A stretch of DNA of 64,000 nt from Staphylococcus hyicus. Lineage in GTDB: Bacteria; Bacillota; Bacilli; Staphylococcales; Staphylococcaceae. The translations under genes and the position numbers were made by a program. The stretch lies in the NCBI RefSeq assembly GCF_000816085.1, contig NZ_CP008747.1, positions 1,984,001-2,048,000 on the forward strand, in the 5' to 3' direction. Every line of letters begins with the position of its first letter. Positions within the stretch are counted from its first letter, which is position 1. Of the stretch, positions 29,944 to 42,382 are shown one piece after another. Under the pieces are notes generated by a model that saw nothing but the letters and a program-made list of their open reading frames with translations, was not told the origin of the DNA and ran no database searches.

Positions 29944-31419
29944 ATGAAAATATTATGGTCTAAAAGGACACGCATGATAGAAATTGCATTGCTGTCCTTT
30001 CTTACAATTATTGGGATAGGTTCTCAATTTTATTTAAATTTGGCATATAGTTTAAATCAAGGACTCTATCACTATGCTTTGGGTATTCATTCAAATCTTC
30101 TTATTATCCCAGCGATTATGGGGAACTTCGCCTTTGCTTTAGGTGTCCCTCTGGGTCATTTTCTTGCTCACAAATTAGGTTTCAAGAAAAATTTTATGCT
30201 ATTCTCATTTATATTCTTACTCGGATCCATTTTAGGCTTTTTCTCGATAGGCATCATTTCTTTATCCATTTCTAAAGTGATACAAGGCTTAAGCACAGGC
30301 ATTTTATTCTTTACTATGTTACCTAAATCATTTCATGTATTTCCAAAACGCTTTAAAAATGTCTTTCTATTTATGATTATTGTAGGGTTGTTCGGTGCAA
30401 ATGCCCTTGGTGGTTTAACTGGAAGCATTACATTGTTTTATGCGCAATGGCAATGGATATATATCATCAATATCCTTTCAGCAATCATCAGTTTAATTGT
30501 AGGTTGGTTATATTTCGAAAAAGATGACACGACACATCAAAGTACTACGAAAGAGGACCATACTGTCGTTTTCTTTTTAGCGCTTTCATCTCTTTCATTA
30601 TTAATACCACTTTGTCTTATTACGCAATATCGTTTTGATTCTATTAAAGTCTGGCCATGGTCTATCGTGACGTTGATTTTATTTGTGATTTTCTTATATA
30701 AAAATAAGCAGAGTCATACACCTATTGTTCATTTTTCGACATTGTTGTATCCGAAACCATTACTTGGCTCAATTATGGCGATTGTCTCACATCTGACGCT
30801 ACTTATTGGCATTGCTGCGATTAATTTTTATCTATTACAAGTGATTCATTTACCCCCACATCAAATCCAGCTTTTTTATATTTACTTCTTTATCGGCGTA
30901 TTTATAACAGGCGTTTTAAAAATGGTGTTTTATAGTGCGTGGGGGCCGGGTGTACTTGGTACCATTGGTTCAATTGCCTTACTTTACGTCAGCACAAACT
31001 GGTATATTATGCAAAACGAACTTAATCTTCATTCACTTTACATTCAAGGTATGATTATTGGTTTTGGTTCAAGTATGGTACTTGTAAGTGGCGCAATGTC
31101 TACACTTTTAGATGGTGATTTATCACGTGCATCACATCGTTCACTCACAATGCATTCTATCCGTAACTACTTTGCAGCGATTCTCGTGCCAATCATTGCA
31201 GTTTATATGAAACATAAAATTCAAAAAGGGATAAACGATGTTCAGTATAATCGTATTGATAATAAAGCCATTATTATGAAACATATTCATGACGTATTTA
31301 TGGATGCCACCCATCAACTCTTTTTAGTGATGATAATATTAAGTAGCGTTTTACTCATATCTTCTATCGCTCAATTTTTCTTCGGTAAAAGTCGACGAAT
31401 TGTGGCAAAACGTCGTTAA
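29944..31419 (+). CDS. MFS transporter, probably DHA2-like with 14 helices
   Basis: A 491-residue membrane protein with about 14 hydrophobic segments and a central hydrophilic break near residue 200 (FEKDDTTHQSTTKEDH). A GHFLAHKLGFKK loop between helices 2 and 3 corresponds to the MFS motif A region. Size and helix number resemble drug:H+ antiporters of the DHA2 family, but no substrate can be inferred. ATG 29944 has AAGGG at 8 bases; a GTG at 29935 is within the ribosome-binding site. A TATAAT lies about 45 bases upstream. Confidence 0.82.
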   Translation: MKILWSKRTRMIEIALLSFLTIIGIGSQFYLNLAYSLNQGLYHYALGIHSNLLIIPAIMGNFAFALGVPLGHFLAHKLGFKKNFMLFSFIFLLGSILGFFSIGIISLSISKVIQGLSTGILFFTMLPKSFHVFPKRFKNVFLFMIIVGLFGANALGGLTGSITLFYAQWQWIYIINILSAIISLIVGWLYFEKDDTTHQSTTKEDHTVVFFLALSSLSLLIPLCLITQYRFDSIKVWPWSIVTLILFVIFLYKNKQSHTPIVHFSTLLYPKPLLGSIMAIVSHLTLLIGIAAINFYLLQVIHLPPHQIQLFYIYFFIGVFITGVLKMVFYSAWGPGVLGTIGSIALLYVSTNWYIMQNELNLHSLYIQGMIIGFGSSMVLVSGAMSTLLDGDLSRASHRSLTMHSIRNYFAAILVPIIAVYMKHKIQKGINDVQYNRIDNKAIIMKHIHDVFMDATHQLFLVMIILSSVLLISSIAQFFFGKSRRIVAKRR

Positions 31420-31512
31420 AGCAAGTGATTTTGAAATAACATTTTTAAACGTTTACCAATTGACACTTATTCATTTCATTTAGTTTTACAATTAAAAGTA
31501 TTGAAATATATT

Positions 31513-31557
31513 TATAGCCTTCAACGTTCATAATAATATGAATGGTGAAGGCTATTT
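31513..31557 (+). terminator. terminator of the MFS gene
   Basis: Stem ATAGCCTTCA.CGTTCAT with ATGAA.GGTGAAGGCTAT, then TTTTATAT. The remainder of 31420-31592 is featureless. Confidence 0.75.
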
Positions 31558-31592
31558 TATATACATTCCCTGTTTTGTGCTTTAATTCTCAT

Positions 31593-32012
31593 TTATTCAT
31601 AATGTTGAACCGCAATAATTTCTTTAATGAACTGATAGAATGTTTTTCTAGATACATTTATTTTTATTGTGCATCCAGATTCTGAAACGATATTTGAAAA
31701 CCTCAGCCCAGAATCAATATTTACATACACGCTTATGTCATGCCTATCTCTTTTGATAATAGTAAATGTCACATCAGGTTCTATAAAGTGAATTTCTGAG
31801 ACAGGTGATTTACATTTAAATGCTTTAAGCTTTTCTATATCCGAATCAAAAAGTGCTAATTCTGTATAAAAGCGCATATTTTCGAAAGATCCAACCACAG
31901 TAAAATAGTAAATTGCGTCATCATCGTCAACACGCTTGTGAAATTCAAAAGATAAAGAAGTCTGGCTTTCTTTATATAATTCATCCAATAGTATGCATTG
32001 ATGTTTATTCAT
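31593..32012 (-). CDS. hypothetical protein next to tmRNA
   Basis: A 139-residue soluble, mostly beta-rich-looking protein starting MNKHQCILLDELYKESQ. It has no signal peptide, membrane helix or motif that I recognise. ATG 32012 follows AAAGGAC; longer in-frame starts run into the tmRNA terminator. It directly follows ssrA, a common insertion point for genomic islands, and I do not recall a counterpart there in S. aureus, so it may be accessory. Its strand-by-strand pattern is compatible with a small immunity-like protein, but that is only a guess. Confidence 0.6.
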   Translation of the reverse strand: MNKHQCILLDELYKESQTSLSFEFHKRVDDDDAIYYFTVVGSFENMRFYTELALFDSDIEKLKAFKCKSPVSEIHFIEPDVTFTIIKRDRHDISVYVNIDSGLRFSNIVSESGCTIKINVSRKTFYQFIKEIIAVQHYE

Positions 32013-32038
32013 ATTGTGTCCTTTCTCCATTTTAATTT

Positions 32039-32073
32039 TAAAAAAAGCCCATAACCACAAGGGTTATAGGCTA
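32039..32073 (-). terminator. terminator of ssrA
   Basis: Stem GCCTATAACCC with GGTTATGGGC and a TTTTTTT tail on the minus strand, starting 6 bases after the mature tmRNA end. Confidence 0.9.
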
Positions 32074-32078
32074 CATAG

Positions 32079-32434
32079 TGGAGACGGCGGGATTTGAACC
32101 CGCGTCCAAAGGTCCTGATACAAATGTTTCTACGTGTGTAGTCTATTTGAACATTTAACATAATGATTAGAAATAGACAACCGACATTATGCGAGTTTGA
32201 TTCTTCTCTTCTCGTCAGACTTCAAACGGCAGTGACGAGCGTATCCTACTAAAGTTGAATCACGTTAATCGCACATAGGCGATGCGATTAGGTGATGCAG
32301 AGTGCGATTAGGCAGCTACTGCTAAGTTATTGTTAGTTTTGCCAGTTATTATAAACTGATGTGTTTTTACGGAGACAACCCTCCGACACGCTTCATAAGC
32401 TCTGGGGACCCCTGTCGAATCCATAAACGTCCCC
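32079..32434 (-). ncRNA. ssrA: tmRNA (ssrA)
   Basis: The minus strand starts GGGGACGTTTATGGATTCGA and ends with the T-arm GGGTTCAAATCCCGCCGTCTCC plus discriminator A split by acceptor pairing GGGGACG/CGTCTCC. CCA is not encoded. The resume frame reads GKTNNNLAVAA then TAA; with the tRNA-borne alanine the tag is AGKTNNNLAVAA. The tag differs from AGKSNNNFAVAA that I recall for S. aureus at two positions while keeping the AVAA degradation end. It is preceded by smpB, its protein partner, and rnr, which helps degrade the released mRNA. Confidence 0.97.
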
Positions 32435-32505
32435 ATATCAAAAATGTACTCTCTGTTAAGAAAGCACATTTAATTATAACGAATCTTAACATTCTTAGCA
32501 ATGAT

Positions 32506-32970
32506 TTAATAATTTTGTTTGATTGCACGATCAATATCACGTTTCACCGCTTTTTCTTTCAATGCTTGTCGCTTATCATACTTCTTCTTACCTCTTGCGA
32601 CACCTAGTAAGACTTTACACATACCATGTTTAAGATAAAGTTTTAACGGCACGATAGAATACCCTACTTCACGTGTTTGATCGCCTAATTTTGAAATTTC
32701 ACGTTTGTGTAACAACAATTTGCGCACACGTCTAGGGTCATGATTAAAGCGATTCCCCTCTTCATAAGGAGCGATATGCATGTTGTGCAAATAAATTTCG
32801 CCCCCCTTTACTTGTGCATAGCTATCTTTTAAATTGGCACTACCACGACGGATTGATTTTATTTCAGTACCTTGTAACGCAATGCCTGCTTCAATTGTAT
32901 CTTCAATATTATAATCATGGCGTGCCTTACGATTTTCTGCTAATGTACCTTTTCCTGATTTTTTGGGCAC
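32506..32970 (-). CDS. smpB: SmpB, tmRNA-binding protein
   Basis: A 154-residue SsrA-binding protein. It starts [20 protein letters not shown], contains the [15 protein letters not shown] core and ends with the basic tail [20 protein letters not shown] that mimics mRNA in the ribosome. It loads Ala-tmRNA on stalled ribosomes. It follows rnr by 16 bases and precedes ssrA by about 70 bases, so partner protein, partner RNA and nuclease are clustered. Confidence 0.97.
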   Translation of the reverse strand: MPKKSGKGTLAENRKARHDYNIEDTIEAGIALQGTEIKSIRRGSANLKDSYAQVKGGEIYLHNMHIAPYEEGNRFNHDPRRVRKLLLHKREISKLGDQTREVGYSIVPLKLYLKHGMCKVLLGVARGKKKYDKRQALKEKAVKRDIDRAIKQNY

Positions 32971-32986
32971 TGTGTGTCACCTCAGT

Positions 32987-35338
32987 CTACTTTTTCTTCT
33001 TACCTTTCTTTTTGACACGTTTATCTTTATAAAAAGGCTTATGTTTCGTATTTCCTGACTTATCTCGTTTTCTAGCATTTTTTCCTTTTCGATTTTTACG
33101 TTTCTTTTTTTTATCTTGATCTTTTTCAAACGTATGCCCTTTTGTTTTAGCCTGAATGGTTGTACCTCGTGATTTTTTCTCACGTTTTGGATACATGTCA
33201 ATAGGCATACCTACAATTTGAAAGTCAATTTGACGTTCATCCACATCAACATGGATGACTTTTACTTTTATAACGTCACCGATACGATATACTTTAGCTT
33301 TACGCTCCCCAATTAATGCCATTTGGCGTTCATCGAAATGATAATAATCGTCTGACATATTTTGTATCGTTACCATACCTTCAATGGTATTTGGTAATTC
33401 AACAAACATTCCAAAATTAGCCACTGAACTAATGATACCTTCAAATTCGTCTCCTAAATGTTGAATCATATATTCTGCCTTTTTCAAGTCATCTGTATCA
33501 CGTTCTGCGTCAATTGCACGACGTTCTCGGTTAGAAGTATGTTCTGCCATCTGTGGTAATTTCTCTTGCCATTCATGTTGCGCTTTACCATCCATCGATT
33601 TTTCGATTAAATATTTACGTACTAAACGATGCACAATCAAATCTGGATATCGTCTGATTGGCGATGTGAAATGTGTATAATAATCTGCCGCTAGCCCAAA
33701 ATGGCCTAAATTATCTGCATCATAATGTGCTTGCTGCATTGAACGTAGCATCATCGTTGAAATAACCATATTTTCTGGTCTGTCTTCAATTTCTTTTGTA
33801 ATATTTTGTAGCGTACTTGGATGAATATCTTCACCCGTCCCTTTTATCATAATACCGAAATTCGTAATGAAATCAAAAAATTGACGTAAACGGTCCGACT
33901 TCGGTTGTTCATGCACACGATAAATAAACGGCACATCCATTTTACTAAAATGTTCCGCGATGGTTTCGTTTGCCGCAAGCATAAATGACTCGATTAAACG
34001 CTCACCTTCACCACGTTCACGCGCAACGACTTCTTGTGGAATACCTTCTTCATTCACAAGCACTTTCGCTTCTTTAATATCAAAATCGATTTCTCCACGC
34101 CGACGTCGCATATCGATGAGTTGTTGTGATAAGCGCTTTGCCATATCAAGCATCGGCGTAATGTCTTTATATTTCTCGCGCGTGTGAGGGTTATGGTCGG
34201 TGATGATTTCATTCACTTCCGCATACGTCATACGTGCATCTGAATGAATCACACTATCGAAAATATCATGTTTGACGACATGACCTTGGGCATCGATTTC
34301 CATACGACAACTCATCGTTAATCGATCTACATTTGGATTTAATGAACATATGCCATTACTTAAACGATGTGGAATCATTGGAATCACACGGTCTACTAAA
34401 TACACACTTGTTGCACGATCGTATGCTTCTCGATCTAGCGCAGAGCCTTCAGTTACATAATAACTGACATCTGCAATGCTTACTGTTAATTCCATATTGC
34501 CATTTGAAAGAGCCTTAATCGCGATAGCATCGTCTAAATCTTTCGCATCCGCGCCATCGATTGTAATTGTTAAATCCTGACGTAAATCACGACGGCCTTC
34601 TAATTCAGTAGATTCAATCGTCTCAGGAATCGCTTCAGCTTCTTTTAATACGTCGTCTGGAAATTCAATTTCAATCCCATGTTGATAAATAATAGATAAA
34701 ATATCTACGCCAGGGTCATTTTTATGACCTAAAATAGCAGAAATATGACCTTCTGGATTGTTAGAGCCATCAGAGTATTGCGTAATTTGAACAAGTACTT
34801 TATGTCCATCTACAGCCCCTAAATCTTGCCCTTTAGGTATAAAGATGTCCTGCATGATACGCTTATCATCAGGTACTACAAAGCCAAAATGACGCGCTTC
34901 TGTGTAGGTCCCTACAACTTGTTTAACGGCATGCGTTTCAATGGATTTTACTTCACCTTCAACTTTGCCTTTACGATGGTCACCACGTGATTTTTGAATT
35001 TCAACGATAACAATATCTCCATCCATCGCACGATTGATTTTTGTAGGCGGGATAAAAATATCTTCTATCCCTTCTTCATCTGGTCTTAAAAAGGCAAATC
35101 CCTTTTTATTTTGACTTAACGTCCCTCGAATAAGTCCTGGTTTAGGACCTTGCTTTTGATATCTATCTTGTTTCGTACGTTTGACTTTACCCTCTTGCTC
35201 TAACTCATTGAGTACTTTAATAAGGTCACGAAAACTTTCAGCGCTACTTAAGCCGAGCTCATCTTGAAAGTCAGAGACAGACATCGGTTCATAACTTGAA
35301 CGTTCAATTATGGCTTTAATTTGCGATTTTAAATGCAT
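32987..35338 (-). CDS. rnr: ribonuclease R
   Basis: A 783-residue 3'-5' exoribonuclease. Order: N-terminal winged helix (to about 65), two cold-shock RNA-binding domains, the RNB catalytic domain with DGADAKDLDDAIAI carrying the metal-binding aspartates, HFTSPIRRYPDLIVHR, then an S1 domain (about 620-705) and a Lys/Arg-rich C-terminal tail that normally binds tmRNA-SmpB complexes. It degrades structured RNA. Upstream est is 35 bases away, so est-rnr-smpB is probably one transcript. Confidence 0.96.
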   Translation of the reverse strand: MHLKSQIKAIIERSSYEPMSVSDFQDELGLSSAESFRDLIKVLNELEQEGKVKRTKQDRYQKQGPKPGLIRGTLSQNKKGFAFLRPDEEGIEDIFIPPTKINRAMDGDIVIVEIQKSRGDHRKGKVEGEVKSIETHAVKQVVGTYTEARHFGFVVPDDKRIMQDIFIPKGQDLGAVDGHKVLVQITQYSDGSNNPEGHISAILGHKNDPGVDILSIIYQHGIEIEFPDDVLKEAEAIPETIESTELEGRRDLRQDLTITIDGADAKDLDDAIAIKALSNGNMELTVSIADVSYYVTEGSALDREAYDRATSVYLVDRVIPMIPHRLSNGICSLNPNVDRLTMSCRMEIDAQGHVVKHDIFDSVIHSDARMTYAEVNEIITDHNPHTREKYKDITPMLDMAKRLSQQLIDMRRRRGEIDFDIKEAKVLVNEEGIPQEVVARERGEGERLIESFMLAANETIAEHFSKMDVPFIYRVHEQPKSDRLRQFFDFITNFGIMIKGTGEDIHPSTLQNITKEIEDRPENMVISTMMLRSMQQAHYDADNLGHFGLAADYYTHFTSPIRRYPDLIVHRLVRKYLIEKSMDGKAQHEWQEKLPQMAEHTSNRERRAIDAERDTDDLKKAEYMIQHLGDEFEGIISSVANFGMFVELPNTIEGMVTIQNMSDDYYHFDERQMALIGERKAKVYRIGDVIKVKVIHVDVDERQIDFQIVGMPIDMYPKREKKSRGTTIQAKTKGHTFEKDQDKKKKRKNRKGKNARKRDKSGNTKHKPFYKDKRVKKKGKKKK

Positions 35339-35373
35339 AAGAGGTCCTCCTTTCTCTTTAATATGCTAAATGA

Positions 35374-36114
35374 CTAATTCGTCCAATCTAGTGATTCTAA
35401 AAATTGATACACTTCCTCAAATACTGCTTCTTTTTCTTTATCAATCGTGATCACATGGCCTGAATTTTTGTACCATGATAAATGTTTATCCTCTGATGCT
35501 GCTTCATTATAAATAATATTGGCTGAATCTGTATTAATCATTTCATCATGTTCAGATTGGATCACGAGGAGCGGTTCGATAACGTCTTCAACGTGATCTC
35601 TCACACCTTGAATCGTATCTTGTAGTTCACGTAACGTACTCGTTGGTTTGAAGGCTTGCATTTCTCTCTCTATTGTTGCCTCATCTTTGCCTTCATATTT
35701 TTTGAATTGGCGTGCATACTCTAATACCCCTTCGTACATTGACCCTTCAGTTTTAATGTACATCGGCGAACACATCGTCACAATTCCCTTAACATCACGA
35801 TTTAAGCTTAATTTTAGTGCAAAAACACCACCAAGGGACAAACCTGCAACCGCAATTTCATCATAACCTTGTTCCACCAAATAATCATAACCATCCAATG
35901 CATCTTTATACCATACGTGAGGACTCGACTTCAAAATTTCTTCTGGCGGTGCTGCATGTCCTTCGTAGTGAGGTGCGTAAGACGTATATCCTTTTTTTTG
36001 TAAAAAACGCCCAAGTTGTCTTACATCAGAACTATTCCCTGTAAAACCATGTAATAACAACACTGCACGTTTGCCTTCTTCAAATAAGAAAGGCTTTGGT
36101 AATTGAATTTTCAT
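35374..36114 (-). CDS. est: carboxylesterase Est
   Basis: A 246-residue alpha/beta hydrolase. Nucleophile S93 lies in GLSLGG, the oxyanion region in [12 protein letters not shown], the acid in QSEHDEM and the histidine in NSGHVITID. It matches the Est30-type carboxylesterases that hydrolyse short acyl esters; the natural substrate is unknown. It is conserved between secG and rnr in Staphylococcus and Bacillus. Confidence 0.92.
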   Translation of the reverse strand: MKIQLPKPFLFEEGKRAVLLLHGFTGNSSDVRQLGRFLQKKGYTSYAPHYEGHAAPPEEILKSSPHVWYKDALDGYDYLVEQGYDEIAVAGLSLGGVFALKLSLNRDVKGIVTMCSPMYIKTEGSMYEGVLEYARQFKKYEGKDEATIEREMQAFKPTSTLRELQDTIQGVRDHVEDVIEPLLVIQSEHDEMINTDSANIIYNEAASEDKHLSWYKNSGHVITIDKEKEAVFEEVYQFLESLDWTN

Positions 36115-36177
36115 TCATCATTCCGTCCTTTCAAGTCACATCTAGTTCTATTTTATAGTTTCAACAGTGGCGCTACA

Positions 36178-36211
36178 AATAAAAAAGCCCGACTTATCAA
36201 CTGTCGGACTT
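36178..36211 (-). terminator. terminator after secG
   Basis: Stem AAGTCCGAC with GTCGGGCTT and a TTTTTT tail on the minus strand, between secG and est; it separates secG transcription from est-rnr-smpB at least in part. Confidence 0.85.
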
Positions 36212-36266
36212 AGATTTTCTAAACGGTCGAAATTGTTAACTCTATTTTTAACGTTTACCGTCAGAC

Positions 36267-36500
36267 TTATAAATTAAAGTAACTGATACCTAACATTAAT
36301 ACAAAGAAAATAATTGAAAGTACAATTGTCAATCTATGCAAAAATAAATCTACACCACGTTGTTTTTGTTTACCAAATAACTGTTCAGCTCCACCACTGA
36401 TGGCACCTGATAAGCCATTACTTTTACCTTCTTGTAATAAAACAACTGTGATGAGTGCGATACAGTCAATAATTAGTAATACAACAAAAAATGTGTGCAT
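36267..36500 (-). CDS. secG: SecG, preprotein translocase subunit
   Basis: A 77-residue protein with two membrane helices flanking the conserved loop [30 protein letters not shown]. It assists SecYE in protein export. ATG 36500 (MHTFFVVLL) has GGAGGA 8 bases upstream; an ATG at 36515 overlaps that ribosome-binding site and is rejected. Confidence 0.95.
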   Translation of the reverse strand: MHTFFVVLLIIDCIALITVVLLQEGKSNGLSGAISGGAEQLFGKQKQRGVDLFLHRLTIVLSIIFFVLMLGISYFNL

Positions 36501-36567
36501 CAGATTGTCCTCCATTCATCATATACGAAGGTATTCTACCACATTTAGAGCCTTTACACAACTTTCA

Positions 36568-37035
36568 TTAACGATTGAACGTTGATTTACGCTTTATACT
36601 CACTGTAATCATAAAAACAGCTAAAATGAGTGAGCCTATGCATACAATGATGTATGGAATTAACGCGAAGAATCCTTTTACATTTAGAATGGCAGCGTAC
36701 AATATTGGCGGATTAAGTAGCGCATTAAATAATTGGGATATAAAAACTGCAACCATAAACCACCATAAATAGGGATGTTGGTATTTCATTGCGACGACAC
36801 CAGCAGAGTATGCAAGGATATATAAAATACCTGTATACCTTAAACTATTATTAATCGCATTAATCGCATTTTGCGAGATACGATTTCCAGAGTGTTCTAA
36901 CATATAGCTAATGACTTGTCCATCAACAATAATAACTTGATGAATCACGAGACATACCGCAAATAAAAATGAAATATATGCCAGTAGACGACCAGTATGG
37001 GCCGCACGTGCCTCAGGGGATAGGTTTTGATCCAT
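36568..37035 (-). CDS. small four-helix membrane protein
   Basis: A 155-residue protein with about four hydrophobic segments (roughly 17-35, 70-87, 92-110 and 122-143) and short charged ends; it starts MDQNLSPEARAAHTGRLLAY. I do not recognise a functional family. A similar gene sits between eno and secG in other staphylococci as I recall, so it is probably core rather than acquired. A ribosome-binding site AAAGGAGC lies before the ATG. Confidence 0.75.
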   Translation of the reverse strand: MDQNLSPEARAAHTGRLLAYISFLFAVCLVIHQVIIVDGQVISYMLEHSGNRISQNAINAINNSLRYTGILYILAYSAGVVAMKYQHPYLWWFMVAVFISQLFNALLNPPILYAAILNVKGFFALIPYIIVCIGSLILAVFMITVSIKRKSTFNR

Positions 37036-37091
37036 TTTAATGAGCTCCTTTATCTAATTCACTTAATGATATTATATCAGGTTAACACGTT

Positions 37092-37241
37092 CTATGAAAC
37101 GACACATCTAGATGCTTTTAGAAATGCTTTCATTGTTACTGTCCCACTATTTGGCCCGGAGTAATTCAGGTCATAAGACCCTTTGAATATTGGTCTCACT
37201 TCCAACTCTGATTGCTCGGCTCTCACAGTTAGTACGTGCAT
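37092..37241 (-). CDS. doubtful 49-codon ORF behind the eno terminator
   Basis: ATG 37241 lies 7 bases after GAGGG, but that GAGGG is part of the eno terminator stem. The predicted peptide is polar and basic with no membrane segment and matches nothing I know. The DNA also contains TGTCCCACTATTTGGCCC, which looks like staphylococcal intergenic repeat sequence, so a non-coding origin is at least as likely. Confidence 0.2.
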   Translation of the reverse strand: MHVLTVRAEQSELEVRPIFKGSYDLNYSGPNSGTVTMKAFLKASRCVVS

Positions 37242-37243
37242 AA

Positions 37244-37285
37244 GAAAACCCTCAAAACTCATTTTTATTAAATGAATTCTGAGGG
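37244..37285 (-). terminator. terminator of the glycolytic operon
   Basis: Stem CCCTCA.AA.TCATTT with AAATGA.TT.TGAGGG and TTTTC following on the minus strand, about 50 bases after the eno stop codon. Confidence 0.8.
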
Positions 37286-37334
37286 CATCTAAGCGAAGTC
37301 TATGCTTCAAACAAATTTCTATAATAATTTAAGC

Positions 37335-38669
<1,335 letters not shown>

Positions 38670-38779
38670 TTACTGTAACAGTGATGCAACAGAGCTTAGA
38701 AACTTAAACACACTCTATTACAAACTGGTTACATGAGTTCATCTTCATTATAACTGGTTTTCAAATGGACTCAACTATT

Positions 38780-40300
38780 TTAATGCTTAATTAAGCTTTC
38801 ACCTGTCATTTCTGCAGGTTGTTTTAAATTTAATAAATCAAGTAATGTTGGCGCAAGATCACCTAAACGGCCTGTTTCACGTAATTCTACGCCTTCTTTC
38901 GTCACAATTACTGGGACTGGATTAGTCGTATGCGTTGTCATCGGCTGATCATCATCTGTTAACACTTCATCCGAGTTACCATGGTCAGCAGTAATAATCG
39001 CATAGCCATCCATTTCTAAAATTTTATCTACGACAGCACCTAGACATTCGTCCACCGCTTCGATAGCTTTAATAGTAGGTTCTAACATCCCACTGTGCCC
39101 CACCATATCTGGGTTCGCAAAGTTTAAGATGATTAAATCAAGATCGCCTTTAGCTAATTCTTCAAGTAATGCATCTTTGACTTCATAAGCACTCATTTCA
39201 GGCTTTAAGTCATACGTTGCGACTTTAGGTGAATTGATTAGACGACGGCGTTCACCTTTGAACTCTTCGTTTTGTCCACCATTCATAAAGTACGTTACAT
39301 GTGGGTATTTTTCAGTTTCGGCTATACGTAATTGCGTTAATCCGTTGTCTTGAGCAACTTCGCCGATTGTATTCGTTAAATCTACTTTTTCAAATACAAT
39401 TTCTGCATCAACATTATCATTATATTTTGTAAATGTAGCATAGAATAAATCATTTACACGTTCGACTTCAAAACCATTGAACGCTTTATCTGTAAAGATT
39501 TCAGACAGTTGACCTGCACGGTCTGGACGGAAATTATAGAAAATAACCGCATCACCATCGTTCACACCGTTATTTTGATTTTCAACTACAAATGGAACGA
39601 TAAACTCATCCGTTAAATCTTCAGCATAATTTGCCTCTACACCTTCGCGTGCTGATGCATAGCGCGGTGCTGAATCAAATGCACGGATGGCATCGTATGC
39701 TTTTTGTTCACGATCCCAACGTTTGTCTCTGTCCATCGCATAGTAACGTCCAGCTACGGATGCAAATTGTCCTACACCAATTTCTTTGAATTGTTTTTCA
39801 GTTTCATCAATATATATAAGTGCTGACTTTTGATCTACGTCACGTCCATCTAAAAAGGCATGGACATATACCTTGTCTAAACCTTTTTTCTTCGCAAGTT
39901 TTAAAATTGCGAAAAGGTGTTGATAATGACTGTGTACGCCACCATCGGACAATAATCCAAACACATGGAGCGCTGATTGGTGTTGTAATGCATGCGCTAT
40001 AGCGCGATTTAAAACCTCATTGTCGTAAAAGTCGCCATCTTCAATCGATTTGTTAATACGTGTTAAACTTTGGTACACGATACGACCCGCACCGATATTC
40101 ATGTGACCTACTTCAGAGTTACCCATTTGACCTTCTGGTAGACCTACATCTAAACCACTTGCTTCGATTTGCGTCGTAGGATATTTTTCATAATAACGGT
40201 CAAAATTAGGTTTATGCGCTTGCTTAACAGCGTTACCATGGACTTCATCTCTATTCGCAAAGCCATCTAAGATAATAAGTGCTGTTGGTTTTTTTGCCAT
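38780..40300 (-). CDS. gpmI: 2,3-bisphosphoglycerate-independent phosphoglycerate mutase
   Basis: A 506-residue Mn-dependent mutase. The alkaline-phosphatase-type catalytic serine lies in [14 protein letters not shown], and metal ligands appear in [11 protein letters not shown] and [15 protein letters not shown] 40300 ([14 protein letters not shown]) has AAGGTG upstream and matches the usual N-terminus; four more in-frame codons overlap the tpiA end and are dropped. The two genes are separated by only one base. Confidence 0.97.
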   Translation of the reverse strand: MAKKPTALIILDGFANRDEVHGNAVKQAHKPNFDRYYEKYPTTQIEASGLDVGLPEGQMGNSEVGHMNIGAGRIVYQSLTRINKSIEDGDFYDNEVLNRAIAHALQHQSALHVFGLLSDGGVHSHYQHLFAILKLAKKKGLDKVYVHAFLDGRDVDQKSALIYIDETEKQFKEIGVGQFASVAGRYYAMDRDKRWDREQKAYDAIRAFDSAPRYASAREGVEANYAEDLTDEFIVPFVVENQNNGVNDGDAVIFYNFRPDRAGQLSEIFTDKAFNGFEVERVNDLFYATFTKYNDNVDAEIVFEKVDLTNTIGEVAQDNGLTQLRIAETEKYPHVTYFMNGGQNEEFKGERRRLINSPKVATYDLKPEMSAYEVKDALLEELAKGDLDLIILNFANPDMVGHSGMLEPTIKAIEAVDECLGAVVDKILEMDGYAIITADHGNSDEVLTDDDQPMTTHTTNPVPVIVTKEGVELRETGRLGDLAPTLLDLLNLKQPAEMTGESLIKH

Positions 40301-40301
40301 A

Positions 40302-41063
<762 letters not shown>

Positions 41064-41124
41064 TTAAAACACTCCTATTAGTAATTCATACTTTATTTAA
41101 GCATTCATTACCTCTAAATTTTTG

Positions 41125-42315
41125 TTATTTATTTGCTATTGCTTTAATACCAGGTAATTCTTTACCTTCTAAATATTCTAAAGACGCGCCACCGCCGGTA
41201 GAGATGTGTGTAAAGTCTTTTTCAAAACCAAGTTGCATTGCGGCCGCTGCTGAATCACCACCACCGATAATTGTTGTCGCATCTTTTAATTCTGCAATTG
41301 CTTCGCATACACCAATTGTACCTTGCGCAAAATTGCTGAATTCAAATACACCCATCGGTCCATTCCATACAACAGTGTGCGCACCTTCGAGTTGTTTTTT
41401 GAATAATTCAACAGATTCAGGTCCAATATCCATAGCTTCCTGATCTACTGGGATGTCATCTATAGACACTGTTGAAATCGCAGCATCATTCGAAAACTCT
41501 TTTGCAACTTTACCATCAACTGGTAACACAATTTGGTCGCCAGCTCGTTCTAATAAATCTTTTGCAAAATCGATTTTATCAGCTTCAAGCAATGATAAAC
41601 CGATTTCTTTACCTTGTGCTTTTAAGAATGTATATGCCATACCGCCACCGATAAGTACTTTGTCGGCAATTTTAAGTAAGTTTTCAATAACGCCAATTTT
41701 GTCAGATACTTTAGCGCCACCTAAAATGGCTACAACTGGCTTATCTGGATTTTCAACGACACCACCGATAAATTTAATTTCTTTTTCCATTAAGAAACCT
41801 GCAACAGTTTCTAAATGAGTAGAAATACCTACATTAGATGCGTGTTCACGGTGTGCTGTACCAAATGCGTCATTCACGAAAATATCGCCTAATGATGCCC
41901 AATATTTACCGAGCTCGCTATCATTTTTAGATTCTTTTTTACCATCTAAATCTTCGAATCGTGTATTTTCAAACATTAAGACATCGCCGTCATTAAGTTT
42001 TTTAATTGCTGATTCTAATTTTTCACCACGTGTTTCTGGAATAAACGTAACATCTTTATTTAACTTTTCAGATAATCTTTTCGCTACAGGTGCCAATGTA
42101 AGCTTTTCTTTATCACTTTCTTCTTTAACTTTGCCTAAGTGAGAGAATACGACAATTTTTCCACCTTGTTCAATAATATATTGTAACGTTGGCAAAGCTT
42201 GGACAATACGGTTATCATTCGTAATTTCCCCATCTTTCATAGGCACGTTGAAATCCGCGCGCACTAAAACAACTTTACCTTTTAACGAAACATCTGTTAC
42301 ATCTTTTTTAGCCAT
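41125..42315 (-). CDS. pgk: phosphoglycerate kinase
   Basis: A 396-residue kinase with the substrate-binding [22 protein letters not shown] and the nucleotide-binding [12 protein letters not shown] and [11 protein letters not shown] motifs. ATG 42315 has GAGGAGG at 7 bases; seven additional upstream codons have no ribosome-binding site. Together with gapA it produces the ATP of lower glycolysis. Confidence 0.98.
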   Translation of the reverse strand: MAKKDVTDVSLKGKVVLVRADFNVPMKDGEITNDNRIVQALPTLQYIIEQGGKIVVFSHLGKVKEESDKEKLTLAPVAKRLSEKLNKDVTFIPETRGEKLESAIKKLNDGDVLMFENTRFEDLDGKKESKNDSELGKYWASLGDIFVNDAFGTAHREHASNVGISTHLETVAGFLMEKEIKFIGGVVENPDKPVVAILGGAKVSDKIGVIENLLKIADKVLIGGGMAYTFLKAQGKEIGLSLLEADKIDFAKDLLERAGDQIVLPVDGKVAKEFSNDAAISTVSIDDIPVDQEAMDIGPESVELFKKQLEGAHTVVWNGPMGVFEFSNFAQGTIGVCEAIAELKDATTIIGGGDSAAAAMQLGFEKDFTHISTGGGASLEYLEGKELPGIKAIANK

Positions 42316-42350
42316 AATATTCCTCCTCAAAAACACTCGTTATTTTAAAA

Positions 42351-42382
42351 TAAGCGGAGAAGCGTTGTGCTCCTCCGCTTAC
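42351..42382 (-). other. intra-operon hairpin between gapA and pgk
   Basis: Minus-strand stem TAAGCGGAG with CTCCGCTTA around a 12-base loop, followed by TTTTAAAA. It sits 35 bases before pgk in a 191-base gap and could be a partial terminator or stabilising 3' end for the abundant gapA mRNA. Confidence 0.55.

Noticed and set aside
32977-33201. Lys/Arg-rich ORF in the rnr 3' end
   Set aside because: Alternative frame of the lysine-rich RNase R tail.
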